Source of the DNA: Macrotrachela quadricornifera
Taxonomy: Eukaryota; Rotifera; Eurotatoria; Philodinida; Philodinidae
Length of the DNA stretch: 64,000 nt
NCBI GenBank assembly: GCA_022393335.1
Contig: JAJEKB010020163.1
Coordinates: forward strand, 91,371 to 155,370
Direction: 5' to 3'
Below, piece after piece: positions 45,913 to 56,554 of the stretch (its first letter is position 1; every line of letters begins with the position of its first letter). The notes below the pieces were generated by a model, which had not been told where the DNA came from, ran no database searches, and worked only from the letters and a program-made list of their open reading frames with translations. Made by a program: the position numbers and the translations under genes.

Positions 45913-46263
45913 TGAATAATAAAAAGATATACAAGTTTTGTAAGATACGAACTATTATTTATACGAACTGAATCGAAAATGTTCACGAATCCAAACAATA
46001 CATAATAGAGCTTTCGAGACGACAAGTCTCATCATCAGTATGCGAAGTGTAAATGTACCTATATGAATACTGCGTTTAAATAGATATAAAATAAAAATGA
46101 TTCAATAGGACTTATTTTTTAATTTAAATAATAATAAAATACATAAACTTGTGGTCTCGAAACCTCTATTATGTATTGTTTGGATTCGTGAACATTTTCG
46201 ATTCAGTTCGTATAAATAATAGTTCGTATCTTGCAAAATTTATGTATATTATTATCATTCAAA
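45913..46263. repeat. Inverted repeat with near-identical 85-bp arms
   Basis: 45933-46019 and 46158-46243 are reverse complements with only a few differences (core GATACGAACTATTATTTATA then CGAACTGAATCGAAAATGTT). Weaker similarity extends about 20 bp outward. A second inverted pair (46081-46115 and about 46285-46320) overlaps it. Confidence 0.75.
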
Positions 46264-46377
46264 ATTAGAAAACAAGTCCTATTGAATAATTTTCATTTTT
46301 ATTTTATATCTAAAAATATCACTGTTTGTTGAATTATTTTGTTGATTCAAAAAAGCAAGAGCTCCCACTTGAGAGGC

Positions 46378-47217
46378 TGCAGAATGCCTACCAAGCAGAA
46401 TTCACAATTTTGTAGACTGGTCTATATTAAGCAATGAATTGACTGTAAACAAACTTCCTTCCTTTCAAGCGCTTCTTTCAAACACACAATTTTGCTTAGA
46501 ATTCCAAAACTAAAGCAGAATTTTGACAGAATTCTTTTTCCATCAGCAGAAAACAAACTTTTTTCTGACTTACCTTTCTTTCAAATGCAAAATTTTGCTT
46601 AGGGTTCAAAAACCAATCGAGATCGGTAGGTCAAAATAAGAAATAAAGTAATTAAAAAAAACAAATATATCTATTCAGTGCACCATATTGCTTCTTATTT
46701 ATTCTCCAACCAACAAATCTACGAGATCTCTCTGAACCGTCAATTTATGACTAATTACATGCCACGATCCATCGCAATGCCTTACCATATTCGGTTTAAA
46801 ACTGCTAGTTCCTTTAAACACTCCACAGGATACAAATTCCATTAAACATATGTTAACAACTGAAAAAAGAAAGCTGCAGCAGAATTTTGTTCAGAATTCT
46901 ATTCTATCAAATATACCATTTTCTTTCACACGATATTATGCATCATAGAATTCTATAAAAAAGTTTTGAATCACAGCAAAATCTCGTTCAGGATTCTATT
47001 CCATAGACATACTGTATACAACTCAATGTATGTATATCAGATTACGTATCCTCTCTTTTGATACTTGTCAACAAATTCTAACCAGAATCAAGATAATAGT
47101 AGAATTTTATCAAATAGAATTTTATAGAATGTTATGTAAGTATGAGAGAAACAAAATTAAATAAAAACAATGCATAAGTGTACAAAATTCTGAATTCTGC
47201 TTGGTAGGCATTCTGCA
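46378..47217. mobile_element. Terminal-inverted-repeat element, 37-bp ends
   Basis: TGCAGAATGCCTACCAAGCA followed by GAATTCACAATTTTGTA at 46378-46414 recurs in reverse complement at 47181-47217 with one mismatch. The interior repeats AGAATTCT/GCAGAATTTT motifs and has no ORF. No target duplication was recognised. Confidence 0.75.
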
Positions 47218-47344
47218 ACTACTGCTAAGAACCTAATGCCATTCTGAAGAAAACCTAGTTCAATTCTACAAAGATCCTCTCATGATGCTGGGCAAAATCT
47301 TCGACGAATTCCAATCACATTCTAAAAGATGAGAACAAAATTTT

Positions 47345-47795
47345 TTTTATTTTTTCGATTTTGAAATTCTGACAGGATTCTAATCATATCTCTCAAGAAT
47401 CTTACGCTGAAATATCAAAGATTTTCCTTAGAGCTATTACTTGAAACAGATAAGATGAGTGTTATTAATAATGAGAATAAAAGTAAGAGAGACAACATTT
47501 TTAGAGTGGGCTTGCGTACTCGTTCGATAGAACACTGTCCAAAATTATATGAAATAAAACTTAAAGAAATAGATTTCAACAAAACAACGGATATAAAAAG
47601 AAAAAAAAGACCACTACAGAACAAGAAGTCTCTGTATTTTTTCTATCACTATTTAAAAATATGATATTGAACAATGTTCTATATACAGGTCTTTCGAGGA
47701 TTTTAAACTACTTCTATCAAGAAAAAGTTTCTCTCCAATTTATATTTTCTTTATATTTGAAAAATCATTGATATAGTCATCTATAAAGTATGTTA
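47345..47795. repeat. Direct repeat A, copy 2
   Basis: Second copy of the sequence at 44225-44790, ending about 140 bp before the NHL exon. The 3.1-kb offset suggests a local duplication with later insertion of elements between the copies. Confidence 0.8.
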
Positions 47796-47932
47796 TAATA
47801 GTGCTTTTCTTTATACTTCTCTATTACATCAAACAGAGTGAAAAACAATATTATAGAAGTTTTTCTTTTCTCACAATTCAAAGAAAATGAAAGATTTCTT
47901 TTGATGATGATCATGTTTTCTCTTTCTTTTAG

Positions 47933-48846
47933 TACCACTTCGTGCCAGTTTGAGAGATATTCCTGCAAATGCCAAATGGAACAAGAATGGTCAAACAGTA
48001 GGAGGACAAAATCCAACACTCTCTAACCCTCAAGGTTTATACGTGGATGATGAACAAACAATTTATGTTGCTGATCAAGGAAATCACCGTATTGTGACAT
48101 GGAAATCGGGTGAAACAAATGGACAAATAGTGGTAGGTGGACATGAAAAAGGAAATGGTACTCATCAATTGTATTGGCCAACAGATGTGATCGTGGATAA
48201 AGAGAGAGATAGTCTTCTTATTTGTGATTATGGGAATAACAGAGTAGTTAGATGGCCTCGTCAAAATGGAATAAGTGGAGAAATAATTATTTCGAATATC
48301 GCTTGTCGGAGTTTGACAATGGATGACAATGGATTTCTCTATGTCACTGATATTAACAAACATGAAGTAAGAAGATATCAAATGGGTGAATCCCAGGGAA
48401 TAGTAGTAGCAGGTGGAAATGGAGAAGGAAATCGTCTTGATCAGCTCAATATCCCCACTTACATATTCGTCGATCGAGAACATTCAGTATTTGTGTCTGA
48501 TAGGGATAATCACCGTGTGATGAAATGGATAGAAGGTGCAAAAGAAGGTATCGTTGTTGCTGGTGGACAAGGACAAGGAAATAGTTTGACACAATTGTAT
48601 AACCCTGAAGGAGTTGTAGTTGATCAATTGGGTACTCTTTATGTAGCTGATAGTCATAATGATCGAGTTGTACGTTGGCCTAAAGGAGCACAACAAGGAA
48701 ATGTTATTGTTGGTGGAAATGGTCAAGGAGCACAAGCAAATCAACTCAATGGTCCCGAAGGATTGTCATTTGATCGACAAGGTAATCTCTATGTTGTTGA
48801 TTTTGATAACAATCGAGTACAACGATTTAACATTGAAATACCATGA
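47933..48846 (+). CDS. NHL-repeat six-bladed propeller exon of the ART-NHL gene
   Basis: The frame is open for 304 codons after the acceptor TTTCTTTTAG at 47932 and has no in-frame ATG near its beginning, so it must be joined to an upstream exon. Phase 1 fits the linker exon ending at 34836; the composite product would be 594 residues. Six NHL-type blades are visible: GLYVDDEQTIYVADQGNHRI, DVIVDKERDSLLICDYGNNR, SLTMDDNGFLYVTD, YIFVDREHSVFVSDRDNHRV, GVVVDQLGTLYVADSHNDRV and GLSFDRQGNLYVVDFDNNRV, separated by VVAGGNGEGNRLDQL-type linkers. NHL propellers bind proteins or RNA; here they may direct the ART domain to targets. The frame is intact to its TGA. It could instead belong to another transcript with its own unseen first exon. 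Confidence 0.8.
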
Positions 48847-48979
48847 AGTTAATGGGATGAACTGATCAATTTTTATTTATTTTCAGCTATTGATTATTAT
48901 TTTTTGATTGCTGTGTAATATTAATTGAAAAGAAATAAATGAAATTGATGTATAATTATATTCACGTGCGCGCGCGCGA

Positions 48980-49101
48980 CCAGAGAGACCCTGATTGTTG
49001 GAGGCATCAAAGCCAACAGCGGTCAGACAATGTACGTACATACGTACGTACATAAAAGGTCTTTCCGTTGTCTTTGTCCAACAAGAGCAGTATCTCTCTG
49101 G
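48980..49101. mobile_element. Short inverted-repeat element (about 120 bp)
   Basis: CCAGAGAGACCCTGATTGTT at 48980 pairs with the reverse complement of ...TCTCTCTGGG ending at 49101 (about 22 positions, interrupted). A GTACGTACATACGTACGTAC palindrome lies in the middle, and a (CG)n run directly precedes it. Confidence 0.55.
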
Positions 49102-49198
49102 GTTAAATTAATGTAGAAAACATACATTAATTCAACGCTAAAAGAAAAGTAGTTGGAACAAACGGACAGCACTCACCCTTGGGGAAAAAATTTGGGGT

Positions 49199-49253
49199 GG
49201 AAATAAATATACTACTCTTTCTGTTCCAATGTCACAGTAGTATATTTATTTCC
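49199..49253. repeat. Perfect hairpin A (18-bp stem, 19-nt loop)
   Basis: The stem GGAAATAAATATACTACT (49199-49216) pairs perfectly with 49236-49253. The loop, CTTTCTGTTCCAATGTCAC, is the reverse complement of the loop of hairpin B with about two differences. Confidence 0.85.
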
Positions 49254-49296
49254 AAAAAAAAAAGATATGTAAATGCTTAAATTTTGGGTGTTTTTA

Positions 49297-49431
49297 TTCA
49301 ATTGGATAATTTTCTTTCATATTCAATTTGTTATTGATTATCAATTAAATGACTGTTACATTTGGAACAGAAAGAGTCATTTAATTAATAATCAATAACA
49401 ATTTGAATATGAAACAAAATTACTCAATTGA
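49297..49431. repeat. Long hairpin B (stem about 55-60 bp, 20-nt loop)
   Basis: The inner stem 49321-49354 pairs with 49375-49408 with two mismatches, and pairing extends outward to about 49297/49431. The loop GTTACATTTGGAACAGAAAG matches that of hairpin A in opposite orientation, although the stems are unrelated. Confidence 0.8.
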
Positions 49432-49914
49432 ATGAAAAACGAAAAAAATTTTTAAAGATTCTATCTAACTTATTGTTAAGAGACTTACTTAATTTATTGA
49501 CATAAATGATAGATTTCAGTCTCTTATATATGATATTATTTATTGACAAAGCGGCTGACTTTATCGGTCATGTTCGTCATATATGAATGAAAAAAAAGAT
49601 GAAAATAGCCGATATGTTTCTTATACGCTTAATTGCTTTCATATTGACGTCCGTATTGTATGATTTATATACATGCGTGTAATATGTATTTTTATCAATT
49701 AAGTGATTTATGAAAATATTTAATGAATCAGTCATTTTTTATCTATATTATAATAGACTAAATTTCAGTTCAGGAACTTCCATCTGGTTGGTTACAGAAC
49801 GGAAAAAAGTGTACATATATACGTATGTTCATATATACTTCATTACAGAACGAAAAGAAAATATCTATATTATAGTTTACAAATTTCTTCTTTGTCAGAA
49901 ACTTTTTTCTTATG
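49432..49914. other. Intergenic sequence, nothing recognised
   Basis: AT-rich. The small overlapping ORFs at 49710-49970 have no motif. Confidence 0.35.
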
Positions 49915-51754
49915 TACCCAGGTCTATATTGACGGTCCGTAAACGACGGTAAACCGATACCAAACGGCATCTTTGCGGTGTCCAGATACTTTTCGCTTAC
50001 GAGTATCGGTTAATCACATATATACGGATACATTGCAGGCCTTTTTACGGGCCGTTTAGCATACACCATTTACTATACCGTAACGAAACATCGTTTAAGT
50101 GGCGGTTTTAGCCGTTTTTTAATGTATCTTATAATAAGATGCTAAAGTAAATCTTACAAGATTCTTAGTATAAGATTTAAATAAAATTTGATGATCAGAA
50201 TCTTGCAAAGTCATACCTAACCATGCGCAACTAAAGTTTTTCTTCGTCAACATAGCTCAATAAAGATAAACAGGCATATAGACATGAACTTAGTTTGCTA
50301 TCTTACTTTTCGTATAGAGAATTTCACATCATTGTGGATTGCAATAAACAATTTGTATGTATAACTTTTATTACCGTTAAATTCAGATATTTCAAAATTA
50401 TCGTGAACAAGCGAAATATCAAGTTTACGCGTTAAATTCTTTTTTTTTTGTTTAGATATTTCATCAATATCATCAAATAGACAAGTGTAAATTTTCTAGA
50501 CAAAATTCTTATTTTTGTTTATTTAGATATTTGAATTACATCGTCAAATAGGTAAATATTAATTTATAAATAAAATTCTCCTCTTTGTTTTTCAAATATT
50601 TAGGCAATATTATCGAAAAAATAAGCATAAATTTTATGTATTAAATTTTTATTTTTATTTATTCACATAACGCAATAAAATCATCGAATAGGCAAGTATG
50701 AATTTTATATAGAGATTACATCTTTTTATTTAGATAGTTTCATTTTTATCGTGGAGAAACAAATATGAAATTTATATATTAAAATTGTTTTATTTCAAGA
50801 TTCCAATTATGTCGTCGATATGGACAAATAAGAATTTTATTTATACAATTCTTTTTTTTATATATAGATATTAAAATAATATTATTGAAAATGTATGAAT
50901 TATATATATAAACTTGATATACTTGTTTTTCATTTAGACATTTCAATCAAATTTGGGAATGAACACTTACGATTTTTATATATAGAATTCTTATTTTTTA
51001 TTTGGATATATCAATAATACCATAGTGTGGTAAGTGTGAATATTTTAATTCGATTTTTATTTTTTTTATTTAGATATTATTATAATATTCTCAAATAGAT
51101 AAATAGAACTTTATATACGAAGTTTGTTTTCTTTTTAGATATTTTAGTTTTACCGTCGAATAGGCAACTATAAGTTTAACATATAAAATCTTTTTTTTAC
51201 TTTTATTTAGATATTTTAATAATATCGTGGTATATGTAAGTATAAATTTTATAGATTAAATTTTTATTGTTTTTATTTAGATATGATTTTTCTAACATCG
51301 TCGTAATGGTAAGTATGAATCAGATGTACAGATGTGGTGGTGTTTGATAAAAAATGATGGAAAATCAAAGAAAATTATGAAGAACGGTTGATTAGGAAAG
51401 GGAAATATCACAGATTAGAACAGAGCGCTGAGATCGATGAAAAACTATATATTTAAAGTTCCAATAAAATCTTGCATGAATAATATAAGATCTGGCACAA
51501 TTTCATAGTATGATCATACTAGAATCCTATCTTAAAATTCGAATTTTATCCGTAAACGGAGAGAAAACGACCAAATACGGTGCGTTTACCATACGGATAC
51601 AATACGGTGCGTATTTCTGTGCCAGGAAATACGGGTTCGAACGGACCGAAAATGGCCCGAATCGATCCGGTATACTACCGTAAAGATCCCGTTTTGATCA
51701 CTTTTACGGTTCGTTTTCGGTTCGCAGACGATACCGTTTTGATAGACCTGGGTA
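49915..51754. mobile_element. Second CCCAGGTC-ended element (1.84 kb) with internal satellite array
   Basis: The left end is TACCCAGGTCTATATTGACG and the right end in reverse complement is TACCCAGGTCTATCAAAACG. Both subterminal regions (49920-50120, 51545-51745) are GC-richer and repeat CCGT/ACGG words, for example TACGGATAC and CGTTTAC. An ATGT duplication may flank the element. It has no convincing ORF. It shares the CCCAGGTC terminus with the element at 14830-15919. Confidence 0.65.
50380..51300. repeat. Tandem array, unit about 75-85 bp
   Basis: About twelve degenerate units, each like TTTATTTAGATATTTCAATA followed by ATATCGTCAAATAGGTAAGTATAAATTTTATATA-like text. The array occupies the middle of the CCCAGGTC element. 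Very AT-rich. Confidence 0.75.
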
Positions 51755-51850
51755 TGTGTACATACGTCATATCTGTTCGTTCATTACGCATATACGTCGT
51801 ACGTGCTCATTCACTACATATATACGTCCTATCTGTCCATTAATTATTTA
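51755..51850. repeat. Short tandem repeat, unit about 30 bp
   Basis: Three copies of ACGTCATATCTGTTCGTTCA followed by CTACATAT, directly abutting the right end of the element. Confidence 0.6.
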
Positions 51851-52015
51851 TGTATTTATAAAAAATAAAAGGTCACTGAATTAACATTTTTAGTAACAAT
51901 AAATGTTGTATTTTGCATTCAGGAACTTTTTTCTTATGTAAATTAAATCAATTTTTTCTCGAATATTAAAGTCCAACCAAGTTGGAAAAGTCAAAAATTC
52001 TGTACTCATAGAGTA

Positions 52016-52257
52016 CAATGGGAGTAAAGTGGATTACAGTGGAAGTACAGTAGGAGTTCAATAGAAGTGCAGGGGATAATACTGGAATCACAGGGAAGTA
52101 CAGTGAGAGCACGGTGAAGTACAGGGGATTACAGTGGAATACATTGAAAGCACAGAAAAGTGCAGTGGAAGTAACGTAGGAGCACAGGGAAGTACAGAGA
52201 AACATAGTGGACGTACAGTGGAGTACAAGAGAGCACAGGTGAGTATAGTAGAAGTAC
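52016..52257. repeat. Minisatellite, GTACAGTGGA-type units
   Basis: More than twenty degenerate copies of a 10-12 bp unit (GGAAGTACAGT, GGATTACAGT, GGAGCACAGG). The strand-biased composition produces spurious ORFs on the minus strand. Confidence 0.75.
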
Positions 52258-52340
52258 ACATTCCAGGAATCTCGCTTTCTCCGTCTTGAATCCGACCTTT
52301 CATAAGGGTCTTTACTGACAATTAAGTTGTGATTTTTTGT

Positions 52341-53068
52341 GCAACCTTATTTTTGTTTTATAGATTGGTTGGAATAAAAGGGTTGATATTTGTAGTATGT
52401 ATACTATTAGTCTAGTTCTACTCTATACTAAAATTTGAATTTTCTATATATCATCATTATCAGTTTAGATACATCACACAAAAAAACCAATGAAAAATCG
52501 AAAAAAATCATTACATATTAAAATTTTAAAACATAAAAATAATGTCAATGACAATGTATTTATTCACCATTTTAATCTTCTACTTAGTGCAGTTACAAAA
52601 GTATAAATAATACAAAAGTGATCTAGCTTTTTCATTTACAAGTACTATAATTGTAAATAAAATGAACTGTCTTCATTTAATTATCTATTCATGCCGACGA
52701 AATAATTCTTCTAATCTAAGTATATTTTTGTGTTCTGGTATCTATCAGATCGTGATAAATGAAAAATATATAAACAATAAATTGTACGAACATAATACAT
52801 AGAACGATAAAATAATCCTATTTTTAGTGATGTTAATATTTTAAACTAGAAAAGCTAACTTTTATTATATAACGTTATAGTCATGCATGAAGAATATCTC
52901 GATTTTTTCGAATTTTTCGTTGGCGTTTTTTTTTGTGATACATCTAAACTGATTATGATAATATATAGAAAGTTCAAATTTTAGTATAAAGTAGAATTAG
53001 ACTAGTTGTATACATAATACAAATATTAACTCTTTTGGTTCAACCAATATATAAAACAATAAGGTTGC
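52341..53068. mobile_element. Foldback element, arms about 170 bp
   Basis: The left arm 52341 to about 52512 and right arm about 52899-53068 are reverse complements along their length; shared text includes GCAACCTTATTTTTGTTTTA, CTATACTAAAATTTGAA and ATCAGTTTAGATACATCACA. The 390-bp centre is AT-rich and non-coding. Confidence 0.75.
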
Positions 53069-55739
53069 ATGAGAGATCAGGACATAGGGAACACTCGTTA
53101 TAAAAACGAATATTTTTACTACTTATGTAAGCATTTTATTACGACTAAAAATACAAAATTATATAGATTGAAATATTTTCAGAACTAAATCGACAAAACT
53201 CATTTTATAAATAATTTTGTTACACTTTATTATTGGCTTTTTTCATATAATCAAAAATAATTAATTCATATTGATAAAAATCTTTTTTTTCAGTCGATCA
53301 ATTTCTTTTATTACTCTCAAAATTAAATCTTCCTTTCATTTTGTTACCTACTTAAAATAATTCTTTATTCAGTAATGATAATTTTCATCCAATTAATTGT
53401 CTCATCAATTCTATTTATAAACTGGATACAATAGAAAATAAAACATCACCCAAAATGAAATATTGAATTAATACTAAAAAAATTTTTAATGAAATAAATA
53501 TATTATAGGATTTCTGATAAATAATAATATTTTACACAAACAAGAGACATGAAAATATTGAATAATTAAAACATTCTAAAAGTAGATAAACAATTTTTAA
53601 TCAAATAAATTTTCTCAAGTGTTTTTTTATGTAATGACATAGGGGCATTGACAAATTCATTAAATTGAAATAAATATGATTTTCTTTTTCTATATAATCT
53701 AAATATTTTCAATGTCTTTGTTTTTGTCGTTGAGAATATATACATATAAATTACACGAATAACGATCAATAAAAATATACTAATGGCATGTATCATATCT
53801 TTATTGTTTAGTCTTATTATATAAATCAAACACAGAATTTATATGGAAGATTATTCTATGAAATGAAAAAAAAGAAAAATTATTTATTTATTGTTTCATC
53901 AAATAGTTTTCTTTGTTATATATAATCAAGAATATTTTAAAAAATTCTTTGAAGTTATAAGATGGCAGAATAGCAAATATCCTGACAATAAGCGCAGAAT
54001 TTTCAATGAGATCATCCTTCAGTGAAGTTATCCATGAACTAGTTTAACTTGTTATGCTGATTCCAAATTGGATTTTTGCGATGGTAATCTTCTAAATATT
54101 GTTTATAAAAGTACAAAATCACTTCATGAGAAGGGTATATGCCCAGAAAATTTTTGGAATATAGATCAAAAATGAATTATTTTATTGATAGCTTCTAGTA
54201 GTCGATATTCCATAAAAACGCTATTTTTAGCGTAATCTTCTAGTTAATGTATGATTCAATTGAATCGATCAAGAAAAATATCACTAAATCAATTTGCCTT
54301 CTTTTGCATCTACGTCCTTTCGAAAAATAAGATAATAGCTTTGAAATTTTTTTAATAAGATTGTTGAAATTCAGTCGCTTATTGAAAAGCTATATATATT
54401 TTGCAAGAGCAAATTTAGAGTTTATCTTCCTACAGTAAAAGACTTCATTTGAGAAAACCTTTAACCAATCAAATGTAAGATTTGCTCGAGCCATAAATGA
54501 GCAATTGTGAGCTGTCTATTACGCTTCACTTTAGAAAATGTTAACAGAAATGCAACGATTACTTTTTATACAAAATGATCGTTCATGCTAATATTATACA
54601 GTTTTTTGTACATGTGTATTAGTTGCTAATAGTTTTCAAAACTTAAGTTAACGAAAAACAATGGATGATATATAGAGTGAATTTAGTTAGGAGACAAGAG
54701 AGTTACATCGATGAGCTTTATCTTGAACTAGAATGGCAAAAAAACAGATCAAAAAAAAAATTTTTATCTAAATTATAATTATAACTCGAGAAATATCTTT
54801 GTACTTAAAAATAATGATTGTATCGTAGTGGTCGAGAATTAATAACTTTTGATGAAGTGCGCAACAAAAAAGACATTCTCACCTTAAATATTCATCTGTA
54901 TAAAAGTACTTTTGCCTGCCTAACGGATCTTTTTTTTTACTAAATCAAATGTAAAGTAGATAAGACACTTTAGCCATTGAATAAATATACGTCTTTAAGA
55001 AATAATAAATGCCAATCTTTTGTAGTAATTGTGAGTTCATTTAGCACTGAAATTGTATAGTGAATGATTTGTAAGGTCTATAAATCTAGTAGAGACTGAT
55101 TATTAATATATGTTATTGGTATAGAAAATACAGTATTTTCGAAAGTAAATTGCTACATTTAGATGTAGAAAGGTCAAAAAGAACATTTAACTATTTTCTC
55201 ATCTTCACAATTAAGTAAAATTACTGTAAATTGTATCAGCAAAAAACTTGAAGTTACTCGTACGTGCTCCCCACTGGAGTCTGTAGATACTTTGGATAAT
55301 AAAACTGCATTCATCCAACACTTCTACACCCTCACCCTCATTTTTATCTTAAATTACACTTTCATGTGTCAGTATTCTGAAAGCTTGTCAAAGAATTATA
55401 TAATGTCTTCTACAATCAGTAAGATACCTTTTAATCCCGCTGATACATGTTCATCTAGGATAAATTTTTCGTTTTTCTGCTATACTTGTAGATGAAATTT
55501 GAAAAATCTTACCATTTTCCACTACCCAGATTAGACATCTACTCATACTTATAGAAAACACCTTATCTGAATTATAAACGTTAATTGAAGTAACATTTTA
55601 TTTTTTACCTCAATAATGGAAAATTTTTATATAACTTCTCGTTGAAAATTCTGACATTAAAGTCTTTGCTTAAATTATAATTACAATTTAGACAAAAGTT
55701 AATGTTTAATATAATCAATTTCAATTTCAATATTAATAA
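53069..55739. other. AT-rich intergenic region upstream of ART copy 2
   Basis: No convincing gene. The ORFs at 53566-53829 (minus) and 55292-55495 (plus) lack motifs. The promoter of the second ART copy should lie near 55600-55730. Confidence 0.4.
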
Positions 55740-56554
55740 ATGGCTTCAAAATACGTTGATAATGATGATTTACAACGTAATCAACGAATTTCAGATTTTG
55801 TTAATGAACCTCGTCGAATGTTAATGCCTATTCAAGATTATGAAAGAAAACCACTTGTCGCAATCGAAGAAGCTGTTGAACCAATAGTTTCAGTTGTACC
55901 CGATGTTAGACGAATGGCATATATTACTAAAAAGAAATGTAAAAATCCTTCAGCTGATAATCTTTCGATAGATGAATGTCTTTATTATGTATTAAATGGA
56001 ACTTTTCGTTCTAAAAATCGAAAAAAATTAATTCCATGGTTTTTATTTCGAAAACTAATTTTAACTGCATTTGCACGTCTACCATCACGAAATCGTTTTG
56101 TTTATCGTGGTATTAAACGTGATTTGACAAAAGATTATACTGAAGGAGAAGAAATTAGTCGTTGAGGATTTAGTTCATGTACATCAAACATGAAAGTATT
56201 GAAAAATAAACAATTTTTGGGTACAACAGGAACAAGAACACTTCTTACTATCGAATGTATAAGTGGAAAAGATATTCCGAATCATTCGGTTTATAAAAAA
56301 TGAAGATGAAATTCTTCTTCCACTTGGAAATCAATTTCAAGTTATTTCTTGTCTTAATCAACCAGATGATCTTCATATGATACAACTTAAAGAAATTGAA
56401 TCATCAGATGCACTTCTTGAATCGCCTTCAAAAGTAAGTCAATATTTTCTTATTATTCAATCAGTAATTAAATCATATTTGGATTTTTTCAAGGATATTT
56501 CAATAACTTTCATTCCTATTTCAGCAATTAGTCAATCAATATCCAGACCAATAA
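55740..56554 (+). pseudogene. Second ART copy, broken (paralogue of 32516-33248)
   Basis: It starts MASKYVDNDDLQ and aligns with the first ART copy (for example IEEAVEPIVS with IEQALEPIES, and FVYRGIKRDL with ILWRGVNLDI). Three lesions are visible. About 16 residues present in copy 1 (its SAAIYIYTMEWGN region) are missing near residue 80. A TGA at 56163-56165 stands where copy 1 has Trp142 of TWWS. A run of six A at 56295-56300 shifts the frame just before the Glu-x-Glu motif, which is read in the other frame as NEDEILLPLG. Arg and Glu-x-Glu positions are otherwise kept. A probable intron (56434-56524, GTAAGT...TTTCAG, phase 0) precedes a short final exon ending at 56554. The copy is probably non-functional unless some lesions are assembly errors. 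Confidence 0.75.
56434..56524 (+). other. Probable 91-nt intron in ART copy 2
   Basis: Donor GTAAGT at 56434, acceptor CCTATTTCAG at 56524. It lies at the position equivalent to the first intron of copy 1, just after the last conserved ART strand. Confidence 0.5.

Larger units (their letters stand above)
34837..47932 (+). other. Proposed 13.1-kb second intron of the ART-NHL gene, filled with repeats
   Basis: Between the linker exon donor (GTATGT, 34837) and the NHL exon acceptor (CTTTCTTTTAG, 47932) no ORF with a recognised host domain occurs on the plus strand. The content is a mariner relic, Helitron-like units, minisatellites, palindromic elements and AT-rich DNA. Phase 1 on both sides agrees. 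Small unrecognised exons inside are possible, for example 37635-37692 after TTTCAG. Parts of this interval recur downstream of the second ART copy. Confidence 0.45.

Noticed and set aside
47838..48026. ORF with its own ATG overlapping the NHL exon start
   Set aside because: Different frame from the NHL blades, reading through the proposed acceptor; no homology signal.
48037..48744. Minus-strand ORFs of 148 and 86 codons opposite the NHL exon
   Set aside because: Antisense of a repetitive coding region. Ser/Ile/Thr-rich composition is typical of reverse-strand NHL repeats.
48968..48979. (CG)n run as a possible Z-DNA or regulatory site
   Set aside because: Only about six CG units. It may simply be the edge of the adjacent inverted-repeat element.
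51966..52321. Minus-strand ORFs of 97 and 77 codons
   Set aside because: They translate a short tandem minisatellite (GTACAGTGGA units) and are Cys/Ser/Thr/Pro low complexity.
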